From contig NZ_JAFLSB010000036.1 of NCBI RefSeq assembly GCF_022511165.1, positions 1 through 14,004 of the forward strand: DNA of 14,004 nt, in the 5' to 3' direction. This DNA comes from Helicobacter sp. (lineage in GTDB: Bacteria; Campylobacterota; Campylobacteria; Campylobacterales; Helicobacteraceae). The notes beneath the pieces were generated by a model that saw only the letters and a program-made list of their open reading frames with translations, searched no databases and had not been told where the DNA came from. Below, one piece after another: positions 1-6,610 of this stretch. How positions within the stretch are numbered: the stretch's first letter is position 1; each line of letters opens with the position of its first letter. Made by a program: the position numbers and the translations under genes.

Positions 1-2
1 CT

Positions 3-173
3 CCTCCATATCCCTCAAAAGACACATTTTCCAATGAAAACTCCCATACAAAAGATTCTAACACCCAAGAGCATTTCCCAAAGCAAGGAATGGATATGCT
101 TTATTTGGCTGAAAATCAGCATTTTTGGCATATAGCTAAGAGGGGTTGGACTATGGCAGTTTTTAGATTCTAA
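3..173 (+). pseudogene. 3' fragment of a reading frame resembling the N-terminal part of a SAM-dependent methyltransferase
   Basis: From the window edge one + strand frame stays open for 56 codons and ends in TAA at 171-173. The first part is polar (many Ser, Asn, Lys, Asp) and looks like a linker. It is followed by a stretch reading LYLAENQHFWHIAKR. A segment of the form E-x-x-HFW-x-x-(A)-R-R is common just before the Rossmann core of many class I SAM methyltransferases. Here the frame stops about 12 residues later, before any glycine-rich SAM-binding motif, so if the resemblance is real the catalytic domain is missing. The beginning lies outside the window. The reverse strand is also open for about 50 codons over the same stretch, so coding is not proven. 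The reading as a truncated methyltransferase is inference from one short motif. Confidence 0.35.
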
Positions 174-521
174 TTTTACATTTTACTTTGGAATGTTTGG
201 AATCTGCATTTTTTAGATTCTTTCTATAAGGTTAAGTAGAAATTCTTAGTAAATAGGCTTAAAATGTGTAAGTGTAATTTAAGCTTATACACAAAATTAC
301 TTAGTTTTGTTTTTTTAAGATTCTAGATACTTTGAGGTTTAGTTTATAGGAAGAAAGTTCAACTTGAGAAAAAATAAAACTATAACTCAAAAATAAGGTT
401 TAAAAAATCTCAAAAAATTAAGAAAAACCCGATATGTGAGCCCCTTAAGCCTTCCTTATTCACAAAAGAAAAAATAATAAATAATTGAGAATATGAATGA
501 GGCTTAGAGGATTATAGAATG
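174..521. other. AT-rich stretch without a recognisable gene
   Basis: About 350 bases, very AT-rich, with stop codons in all frames and no ORF that looks coding. It contains several copies of GATTCT (at 216 and 319; further copies at 54 and 166 lie just upstream) and a weak imperfect hairpin around 270-293. No tRNA, no clear promoter and no convincing terminator for the reverse-strand gene ending at 522 could be identified. It may be decayed former coding sequence, given the gene fragments on both sides. Confidence 0.5.
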
Positions 522-1022
522 CTAGGTATTATATGGGCGAGAGCCGATAATCCCCCTCCACAGGGCAGAAATACTAAGCGTAATAAGCAGGATTTTAAAT
601 ACCAACTCACTTTGTTTGTGCATAGAGTTAAAAGCGGGAGTATTGATAGTGCCTAGGGCTTGAGCTTCCATAATATAGGGCGTGTAATAGAGTGTAAAAA
701 GAAAAATCATCATCACATTAATGCCCCCAAGCAGTAGCCAAAACCGCCTCTGCTTAGTAAAAGCAAAAAATCTCGCATAAAAGCTACTCAAAAGCTCATA
801 GATAATAATCACTACGGCTAAAAAATTAAAAAAATAATTGCATTTGAGGAAAATTTGCCCCATAATCAAGCCACTATCACTTAAGGTGAGTGCGGGGACA
901 AGACTTGAGGCTTGAAAAATCACTGCTGCGGAAAAAGCGGCGCATATAATTACCCCTACCCCTATACTTAGCAAAAAGATGTAGATTGCATCAAGTATAC
1001 GAAAGGTTGCATAGAGTTTCAT
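522..1022 (-). CDS. DUF4149 / TMEM205-like integral membrane protein
   Basis: A 166-residue hydrophobic protein with about four predicted membrane helices: one near the N-terminus following KLYATFRILDAIYIF, one after an FLKCNYFFNF segment, one following a KQRRFW turn, and one near the C-terminus. This order, with the N-terminal helix ending in small residues and an arginine/lysine loop before the third helix, resembles DUF4149 (TMEM205-like) proteins, which are small inner-membrane proteins without an established biochemical role in bacteria. The frame extends 18 codons further upstream, but the ATG at 1022 is preferred because AGGAG lies just in front of it on the reverse strand. It is the only intact gene on the reverse strand here, and it lies between two damaged frames. 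The family assignment is from pattern recognition and moderately secure; function is unknown. Confidence 0.7.
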   Translation of the reverse strand: MKLYATFRILDAIYIFLLSIGVGVIICAAFSAAVIFQASSLVPALTLSDSGLIMGQIFLKCNYFFNFLAVVIIIYELLSSFYARFFAFTKQRRFWLLLGGINVMMIFLFTLYYTPYIMEAQALGTINTPAFNSMHKQSELVFKILLITLSISALWRGIIGSRPYNT

Positions 1023-1056
1023 TGTTTCTCCTTTATTTTTAATATCTATTATCATT

Positions 1057-1062
1057 ATTGTA
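1057..1062 (-). promoter_or_regulatory. possible -10 element for the DUF4149 gene
   Basis: On the reverse strand TACAAT lies about 35 bases before the ATG at 1022, at a suitable distance for a short leader carrying the AGGAG site. No good -35 box is visible at 17 bases, which is common in Helicobacter promoters. The region is AT-rich, so a chance match is possible. Confidence 0.3.
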
Positions 1063-1119
1063 GCAAAAAATATCAACTTTTACTCCCGTCTCTCTACAAA
1101 TTTTACCTAAATCATTGCT

Positions 1120-1875
1120 TTGTATTATTTACTTACGGAGAATTGCCAAATATTAAATGAAGTGCGGAATGTTGAATCTAAGCCTATTTTTGCCTTTCCT
1201 ACAACTGCGGGGACGAGTAGCGAACTCACACAATGGGCAACTATTTGGGATAAAAGCGCACATATTAAATATTCCCTTATGCACGAGTGCCTCTATGCGA
1301 AAATGGCATTTTATGATGAGAGTCTTTTTGCGCATATGCCTCAATCTGTGGCAGTTTTTAGCGCACTTGATGCCCTTTCCCACGCCATAGAATCTATTTG
1401 GAACAAAAACGCCACCCCTCTCTCCCAAAGCTACGCCAAAGAGGCAATAAGGCTTATCATCAAGCATTTATCAGCTTTTGCCAAAGATACGCATTCTTTG
1501 CACGATAGAAGAATGATTATTTTAGCGAGCATTTATGCAGGATTGGCTTTTTCACAAACACAAACCGCTCTTGCTCACGCATTAAGCTATCCTATTACAA
1601 TGAGCTTTGATGTGCCTCACGGCTTGGCGTGTAGTTTTTCTTTGCCCATTTTGCTTCAATATATTACTGATGAAACTGCAAACTCTCTCCTGCAGCCTTT
1701 TAAAGATGATATAAATAGGCTCTTTGCCACGCTTCATATCTCATCAAATCCACGCGATTATGGGCTAGATACGCATTTTGTGAAGCATATATTTAGCACT
1801 TTAAATAAACGAGCCAAAAATGCCCTGCTTGATGTTGATGCGATTAAGGAAGAATTTTTATCTTATGTTTCATAG
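1120..1875 (+). pseudogene. N-terminally truncated iron-containing alcohol dehydrogenase (possibly phosphonoacetaldehyde reductase type)
   Basis: The translation matches the C-terminal two thirds of group III metal-dependent alcohol dehydrogenases. It begins shortly before the PTTAGTSSE motif (residues 27-35). All four expected metal ligands are present: Asp84 and His88 in ALDALSHAIE, His153 in LAHAL, and His167 in VPHG. Their spacing fits family members such as E. coli FucO (196, 200, 263, 277), so roughly 110 N-terminal residues are missing, including the GGGS-containing nucleotide-binding half. The frame opens with TTG, has no ribosome binding site, and the first in-frame ATG is about 53 codons in. 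Family-like sequence runs right up to an in-frame TAA at 1108-1110. The segments ATIWD, KYSL and HAIESIWNKNA resemble the phosphonoacetaldehyde/hydroxyethylphosphonate dehydrogenase branch, an inference from memory. Probably a pseudogene; a partial protein cannot be excluded. Confidence 0.75.
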
Positions 1876-1888
1876 TATTTGAATCTCC

Positions 1889-1984
1889 TCATTTAATCTG
1901 CATCATCAAATACACAAAAAATAACAAAAAGAATATGCTCACATAGAGCTTAAATTCAAGCATCTTTATAAGTAAAAACTCCAT
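1889..1984 (-). CDS. possible 31-residue single-helix membrane microprotein
   Basis: A short reverse-strand ORF runs from ATG at 1984 to TGA at 1889-1891. It encodes 31 residues: a short amphipathic start with Glu2, Lys7, Glu10 and Lys12, then an unbroken hydrophobic stretch of about 17 residues from Leu13 to Ile30, ending in Lys. That is the form of a bacterial single-pass membrane microprotein. Against it, no strong ribosome binding site precedes the ATG, and AT-rich non-coding DNA readily yields Phe/Leu/Ile-rich frames. I do not recognise a family. It lies in the roughly 250-base gap between the dehydrogenase fragment and ftsW, convergent with the former and divergent from the latter. Confidence 0.25.
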   Translation of the reverse strand: MEFLLIKMLEFKLYVSIFFLLFFVYLMMQIK

Positions 1985-2071
1985 AATAGCTTATCATCGT
2001 AGCTAGTTATTTCTAGGATTTATTTGGAGGATAATTGAATAAAAAAGAAAAAAGAGGGGTTAAAGGGCTAA

Positions 2072-2100
2072 TTTACATTTTCTCAATGTTTTGGTAATAT
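2072..2100 (+). promoter_or_regulatory. sigma70-type promoter for the ftsW-hdeD-hemD unit
   Basis: TTTACA at 2072-2077 and TAATAT at 2095-2100 are separated by exactly 17 bases, and TG at 2092-2093 makes an extended -10 element. Transcription would begin near 2107, giving a leader of about 30 bases before the ATG at 2137. It is the best-formed promoter in the window and sits where the run of + strand genes begins. Confidence 0.6.
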
Positions 2101-2136
2101 CGCGCTTACAAAGTTTATGGGAATAGAGTGGGTGCT

Positions 2137-3330
2137 ATGGCGGATTCTAGGCTTTTTTATGCGGTTACATTACTCATTAGCATTGGTGTAGTGATGTCTT
2201 ATTCTTTAGCAGTTTATGTTACAAGCCTTTATACTTACTCTTCTTTTCATTTTTTAATGCGTCAATTTATTGCTGCTGGTATTGGTATTATACTGATGTG
2301 GTTACTTTCGCGCGTTGATGTGAATGCGCATTTTAAGCGCATTGGTTTAGTGATTTTCATCATTTCTATTATTCTTATGGTGGGTATGCACTTCCTCCCC
2401 CAAAGTTTTGTAAGCTCTGCTGGTGGGGCAAAACGTTGGATTAGACTGCCTTTTGTTTCTCTTGCTCCTTCTGAACTTTTTAAAATTGGTTTTGTATATT
2501 TTTTAGCGTGGAGTTTTTCACGCAAATTTGTAAGTAATGTGCATCTATCAATCAAAGATGAGATTAGAATCTTTATTCCTTATCTTGTGTTATTCATTGT
2601 GGCAGTGGTGCTTATTGCAGTTTTGCAAAATGATTTGGGGCAGGTGGTGCTTTTGGCTTTGACATTAGGAGTGATGCTTTTATTTGCTGGAGGGAGTTTG
2701 CGTCTGCTTGGTGTGATTTTTCTAGGCACAATCAGCACAGCTTTTCTTGCCATTATCACAAGCCCTCATAGAATCTTGCGCGTGAAGTCGTGGTGGGCGA
2801 GCGCGCAGGATTCTGTATTAGCTCTTTTACCTCAAGGCTGGGCAGAAAGTCTGCGTGTAAGTGGTTTGCCCGAACCCTATCAAATCTATCACGCCACAAA
2901 TGCAATCTCAAGTGGTGGATTCTTTGGCTCTGGGCTTGGAGAGGGCTTTATCAAGCTTGGATTTTTAAGCGATGTGCATACAGATATTGTGCTTGCGGGC
3001 ATTACAGAAGAGCTAGGTTTTGTAGGGCTTTTTGGCATTATGTTGCTTTTTGGGTATATACTTCTGCGACTTTTTCGCATCGCCAATCGTGTTTCGCATA
3101 AAATGCACTATCTTTTTTGCGTAGGTATAGCACTTTTGCTTGGTTTTTCGCTTATTATTAATGCTTTTGGTATTTCAGGTATTACGCCTGTTAAGGGTAT
3201 TGCTGTGCCATTTTTAAGCTATGGAGGAAGTTCATTGATTGCAAATTGTATAGCCATTGGTTTGGTTTTGGCGATTTCTAGGAATATGGGTTTTGAAAAT
3301 ACTCATAATCCACAGGAGCAAAAGGAGTAA
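2137..3330 (+). CDS. ftsW: FtsW, SEDS-family septal peptidoglycan glycosyltransferase
   Basis: A 397-residue polytopic inner-membrane protein with about ten hydrophobic segments. SEDS hallmarks are clear: GGAKRWI near residue 97 followed by PSELFK; QNDLGQ in the middle; GFFGSGLGEGFIKLGFLSDVHTD followed by EELGFVG; and near the end GIAVPFLSYGGSS. The Asp of HTD (Asp283) matches the catalytic Asp of the SEDS polymerases. FtsW polymerises lipid II into glycan at the division septum with its partner class B penicillin-binding protein. The HTD/EELG form and the long periplasmic loop before it favour FtsW over RodA, though a RodA-type paralogue is not fully excluded. Start choice is uncertain: GTG at 2128 and ATG at 2137 are in frame with no strong ribosome binding site for either; ATG was chosen. 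It heads a tight three-gene unit, and its 3' end contains the AAAGGAG site of the next gene. Confidence 0.9.
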   Translation: MADSRLFYAVTLLISIGVVMSYSLAVYVTSLYTYSSFHFLMRQFIAAGIGIILMWLLSRVDVNAHFKRIGLVIFIISIILMVGMHFLPQSFVSSAGGAKRWIRLPFVSLAPSELFKIGFVYFLAWSFSRKFVSNVHLSIKDEIRIFIPYLVLFIVAVVLIAVLQNDLGQVVLLALTLGVMLLFAGGSLRLLGVIFLGTISTAFLAIITSPHRILRVKSWWASAQDSVLALLPQGWAESLRVSGLPEPYQIYHATNAISSGGFFGSGLGEGFIKLGFLSDVHTDIVLAGITEELGFVGLFGIMLLFGYILLRLFRIANRVSHKMHYLFCVGIALLLGFSLIINAFGISGITPVKGIAVPFLSYGGSSLIANCIAIGLVLAISRNMGFENTHNPQEQKE

Positions 3331-3332
3331 AA

Positions 3333-3848
3333 ATGCGCTTTAATCGTATATTATGGTTAGCTTTTAGTATTTCTCTTATCATACTTGGAGCAGTGTGTAT
3401 GGCAAATCCGCTTGTTACAATGGTATTTCTTGCTTATCTCGTAGGATTTATTATGGTTTTAAGTGGTATTGGCGAGGTTATTTATTTTATGCAAATGCGT
3501 TATGCGATGATTTTGCTTGATGGCATACTCTCGTGTGTATTTGGCTTAGTGCTTCTCTTTGGAGAGGAAGAAATCGCGCAAAATTTTGTGCCACTTTTTA
3601 TTGCATTGTGGCTTATTTTAAAAGGCATTTTATGGCTTGTGCATTCTTATAGACTAGCTTCGAGTTTAGAATCAAATCTCAAAGTTGGCATTATCATAAT
3701 GGGTGGAGTGTATATAGTGTTTGGGATTTTATTTGTGCTTTTCCCTGAAGTGCTTGCAACGCTCATTAGCTTAATACTTGGTGCTGTGTTGATTATTAGC
3801 GGTGCAGTGGGATTATATTTTTGGAATGCTCTTAGAAATATTGAATAA
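3333..3848 (+). CDS. HdeD/DUF308-family membrane protein
   Basis: A 171-residue protein made almost entirely of six hydrophobic helices arranged as repeats: short helical pairs separated by brief loops, with glycine-rich segments such as LAYLVGFIMVLSGIGEV and LILGAVLIISGAVGLYF. This matches the HdeD (DUF308) family, whose E. coli member is an acid-resistance inner-membrane protein; the family's molecular mechanism is not established. The ATG is preceded by AAAGGAG with a 5-base spacer, placed inside the end of ftsW, and only two bases separate the two genes. The stop codon shares its last base with the start of hemD. A role in envelope or acid stress is inferred from the family name only. Confidence 0.8.
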   Translation: MRFNRILWLAFSISLIILGAVCMANPLVTMVFLAYLVGFIMVLSGIGEVIYFMQMRYAMILLDGILSCVFGLVLLFGEEEIAQNFVPLFIALWLILKGILWLVHSYRLASSLESNLKVGIIIMGGVYIVFGILFVLFPEVLATLISLILGAVLIISGAVGLYFWNALRNIE

Positions 3849-4549
3849 TGGGCTATGAGGTTGTTCTTGCTGGCACGCGTCAAATAGAGGGCGTGAAGTC
3901 TCTTATTACAAACACAATTGCTTTCATACCGCTTACACACACATTAGAGGGTATCGATGCGTTAATTTTTACTTCCGCGTATGCAATACGCTCTCTTATA
4001 GAATCTGCTTCACATAATTTGCAAAATACTCCAAGCTATAATCCTCTTCTTGCGCGTTGGAAGGAGATTCCAAGTTTTGTTATAAGTCCTGCAAGTGCGC
4101 AGATTCTCTATGAGCAGGGCGCGGTGGTTGAGTTTGTAGGAAAAAAGGCTCAAGGAGAGGCATTTGCGTATGAGATTTATCCTTTGTTGCAAGGGCGCAA
4201 AGCATTGTATTTACGTGCAAAAGAAATTGTATCAGGGCTTGGCTCTATTTTAAAAGATGCGCATATTTGTCTTGATGAGGCTATTGTATATGAAAATCTC
4301 CCACAAACCCTCCCACCTCATCTTAAGCCCAAGCCTCAAAGCGTGATTATTTTTAGCGCTCCAAGTGCATATAAGAGTTTTGTAAAAAATTTTGGTTGGG
4401 AATCCCAATACATCGCTGTGGCAATGGGACAAAGCACTTTTAAATATTTTGATAAACATATCACAGCTTATATCAGCCCAAGCGCAAATTTTAATGCTTG
4501 CATTGCATTTGCTAAAGAGCTTGCGCGTAGCCAAAAAAACAAAGGCTAA
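3848..4549 (+). CDS. hemD: Uroporphyrinogen-III synthase
   Basis: A 233-residue cytoplasmic enzyme that closes and inverts ring D of hydroxymethylbilane to give uroporphyrinogen III. HemD proteins are poorly conserved, but the typical layout is visible: an N-terminal strand (YEVVLAGTR), IDALIFTSAYAIRSL, the crossover region with LYLRAKEIVSGL near residue 120, AIVYENLPQ after it, then IIFSAPSAYKSF and a C-terminal AMGQST segment. The ATG overlaps the preceding stop codon by one base (TAATG) and has no independent ribosome binding site, so translation is probably coupled to the HdeD-like gene. HemC, which makes its substrate, is encoded about 8 kb downstream and HemA lies between. From memory, H. 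pylori hemD is not in this neighbourhood. Confidence 0.85.
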   Translation: MGYEVVLAGTRQIEGVKSLITNTIAFIPLTHTLEGIDALIFTSAYAIRSLIESASHNLQNTPSYNPLLARWKEIPSFVISPASAQILYEQGAVVEFVGKKAQGEAFAYEIYPLLQGRKALYLRAKEIVSGLGSILKDAHICLDEAIVYENLPQTLPPHLKPKPQSVIIFSAPSAYKSFVKNFGWESQYIAVAMGQSTFKYFDKHITAYISPSANFNACIAFAKELARSQKNKG

Positions 4550-4672
4550 AGCCCTTATTGACACATTACGTGGCAAGAGATTCTTCATTATTTTTAATAA
4601 GAAACTTATAACGAGCGCAGATTCTAATGCTACTAAGATTTTCACTCCCCTTACATTTTATTTAGCTTTGGG

Positions 4673-4681
4673 TGTTACAAT
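4673..4681 (+). promoter_or_regulatory. extended -10 promoter element upstream of the exported isomerase gene
   Basis: TGTTACAAT (TGn plus TACAAT at 4676-4681) lies 28 bases before the ATG at 4710. The upstream sequence is T-rich with no good -35 box, a usual pattern in Campylobacterota. Transcription would start near 4688. The 160-base gap after hemD makes an independent promoter here likely. Confidence 0.45.
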
Positions 4682-4709
4682 CGCACACATTAAACATATG
4701 GAGTGGCAA

Positions 4710-5546
4710 ATGAAACAGCTTAATAAATGGCTATACGCAGGGATTTTATGTATGTGTGCGTCTTTGATGTATGCAAAAACTTATGCAGTGGTTGATGGCA
4801 AGGCTATTACCGACAAAGATATGGAGATTTTGAAACAAAGTATTCCTAATTTCAATTATTCGAAATTAAGCGAGCAGGAAAAAGAAGCGCTCATTAATGA
4901 GCTTGTAAATCGTCAGCTTATTTTAAAAGCTGCAAAACAAGCAGGGCTTGATACTTCTAAAGAATACACTGATATTGTCAATAACATTAAAGATAATCTT
5001 TTGATTGATTTATGGACAAAAAAACAAGCCGATAGCATTCAAGTAGCAAGCGTGAATGATGCGCAAATGCGTAAAATCTACCAAGAAAATGAGGGGTTGT
5101 TTGTCAATCAAGAGGGCAAGGCGCGTCATATTCTTGTGAAAACAGAATCTGAAGCAAAAGCAATTATTAGAGAGCTTGATAAGGTTGCTAAAAACAGAGT
5201 AGAGGCGCGTTTTATTGAGCTTGCGAATGAAAAATCTATCGATCCTGCTTCAAAACAACAAAAAAATGGAGGCGATTTAGGCGTGTTTCAACGCTCAATG
5301 ATGCACCCTGATTTTTCAAAGGCTGCCTTTGACTTAAAGCCCGGCACTTATAGCAAAGAGCCCGTGGCTACACCTTTTGGTTATCATATTATTTATCTTG
5401 AGCGCAAAAGTGATCCCAAGATTATCCCTTATAGTGAGGCGAAAAAAACGATTGAAAATGAACTCAAAATGCAAAGCATACAAAGCGGTATGATGCAAAA
5501 GATTCAGGCATTGCGCCAAAAAGCAAAAATTGAAATTACAAAATAG
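4710..5546 (+). CDS. Exported parvulin-type peptidyl-prolyl cis-trans isomerase (PEB4/HP0175-like)
   Basis: A 278-residue SurA-like protein. Residues 1-22 form a signal peptide: basic start (KQLNK), hydrophobic core, and a likely signal peptidase I site after LMYA. No lipobox is present despite two Cys in the core. The N-terminal helical chaperone part (about 23-130) is followed by a parvulin domain at about residues 137-230, with KARHILV, NGGDLGVF, FGYHIIYLERK. It assists folding of outer-membrane and periplasmic proteins. C. jejuni PEB4 (Cbf2) and H. pylori HP0175, a secreted protein linked to TLR4 signalling, are relatives. The frame remains open far upstream into hemD, but the ATG at 4710 is chosen because it begins the signal peptide and has GGAG with a 6-base spacer. 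An ATG at 4698 is also in frame. The following aldolase gene is its usual neighbour in this phylum. Confidence 0.9.
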   Translation: MKQLNKWLYAGILCMCASLMYAKTYAVVDGKAITDKDMEILKQSIPNFNYSKLSEQEKEALINELVNRQLILKAAKQAGLDTSKEYTDIVNNIKDNLLIDLWTKKQADSIQVASVNDAQMRKIYQENEGLFVNQEGKARHILVKTESEAKAIIRELDKVAKNRVEARFIELANEKSIDPASKQQKNGGDLGVFQRSMMHPDFSKAAFDLKPGTYSKEPVATPFGYHIIYLERKSDPKIIPYSEAKKTIENELKMQSIQSGMMQKIQALRQKAKIEITK

Positions 5547-5572
5547 TTAGATTTTAATCCAAAGGAGGAATT

Positions 5573-6496
5573 ATGCTCGTAACTGGTAGCGAAATACTAC
5601 TTAAGGCGCACAAAGAGGGCTATGGCGTTGGGGCATTTAATTTTGTTAATTTTGAGATGCTTAATGCTATTTTTATGGCAGCAGATAAAGCACAATCGCC
5701 CATTATCGTTCAAGCAAGTGAGGGGGCGATAAAATATATGGGGATTGATATGGCAGTGGGAATGGTGAAGATTCTCTCCAATCGTTATCCGCATATTCCT
5801 GTGGCATTGCATCTTGATCACGGCACAAGTTTTGAATCTTGCAAGAAGGCTGTTGATGCAGGATTTAATTCGGTAATGATTGATGCTTCTCATCACCCTT
5901 TTAAAGAGAATCTCGCAATGACAAAAGAAGTTGTAGAATATGCGCATTCTAAAGGCGTGAGTGTGGAAGCAGAGCTTGGGAGACTTATGGGAATTGAGGA
6001 TAATATTTCTGTGAGTGAAAAAGATGCAGTGCTGATTAATCCTAATGAAGCCGAAGAATTTGTAAAAGCCACAAAGGTGGATTATCTCGCTCCTGCCATT
6101 GGCACAAGCCACGGGGCATTTAAGTTTAAAGGTGAGCCAAAACTTGATTTTGAGCGATTAGAGGAAGTTAAAAGACGCACAAATATTCCTCTTGTGCTAC
6201 ACGGGGCAAGTTCTATCCCTGAATATGTAAGAGAAGCATTTTTAGCCACAGGTGGTGATTTGAAAGGAAGTAAGGGTGTGCCTTTTGATTTTCTAAAAGA
6301 AGCCATTAGAGGCGGAATCAACAAAATCAATATCGATACAGATTTGCGTATAGCCTTTATTGCAGAAGTGCGTAAAGTTGCAAATACTGATAATACGCAG
6401 TTTGATTTGCGCAAGTTTTTTGCTCCTGCTATGGAATCTATTACAAAAGTAATGGTAGAGCGAATGGGCATATTAGGAAGCGCACAAAGAATTTAA
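5573..6496 (+). CDS. fba: Class II fructose-1,6-bisphosphate aldolase
   Basis: A 307-residue zinc enzyme that reversibly splits fructose-1,6-bisphosphate into dihydroxyacetone phosphate and glyceraldehyde-3-phosphate. Key residues fall at the same positions as reported for the H. pylori enzyme: Asp82 and His83 in HLDHG, His180 in GTSHGAFKF, and His210 in LHGASSIP. The phosphate-binding INKINIDTDLR segment is intact. The start is certain, with AAAGGAGGA just in front of the ATG. It lies 26 bases after the isomerase gene and is probably co-transcribed with it. In Helicobacter it mainly serves gluconeogenesis because glycolysis is often incomplete (established for H. pylori, inferred here). Confidence 0.97.
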   Translation: MLVTGSEILLKAHKEGYGVGAFNFVNFEMLNAIFMAADKAQSPIIVQASEGAIKYMGIDMAVGMVKILSNRYPHIPVALHLDHGTSFESCKKAVDAGFNSVMIDASHHPFKENLAMTKEVVEYAHSKGVSVEAELGRLMGIEDNISVSEKDAVLINPNEAEEFVKATKVDYLAPAIGTSHGAFKFKGEPKLDFERLEEVKRRTNIPLVLHGASSIPEYVREAFLATGGDLKGSKGVPFDFLKEAIRGGINKINIDTDLRIAFIAEVRKVANTDNTQFDLRKFFAPAMESITKVMVERMGILGSAQRI

Positions 6497-6553
6497 GATT
6501 AAGCTTTGGCTGAAGTTTTAAGCAGGAGAAGATAAGATTGTAGCAGATATAGA

Positions 6554-6587
6554 GGGAGCGTGTGTAACTTTTAGAGCATACACTCCC
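6554..6587 (+). other. imperfect hairpin between fba and hisD
   Basis: GGGAG at 6554-6558 pairs with CTCCC at 6583-6587; after one C/A mismatch four further pairs are possible, leaving a loop of about 14 bases. There is no T-run after it, so it is a poor intrinsic terminator. It could be a weak terminator for fba or a leader structure of hisD. The 114-base gap contains no clear promoter. Confidence 0.3.
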
Positions 6588-6610
6588 ATATTTAAATGAT
6601 AGGGGAGAAG

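Noticed and set aside
270..293. Imperfect hairpin GTGTAAG...CTTATACAC as terminator or attachment site
   Set aside because: Seven pairs with a bulge, AT-rich and without T-run; expected by chance in DNA of this composition.
4392..4709. Upstream extension of the isomerase reading frame, overlapping hemD
   Set aside because: The extension has no ribosome binding site, would bury the signal peptide in the interior of the protein and overlaps hemD in another frame; the ATG at 4710 fits a secreted protein.
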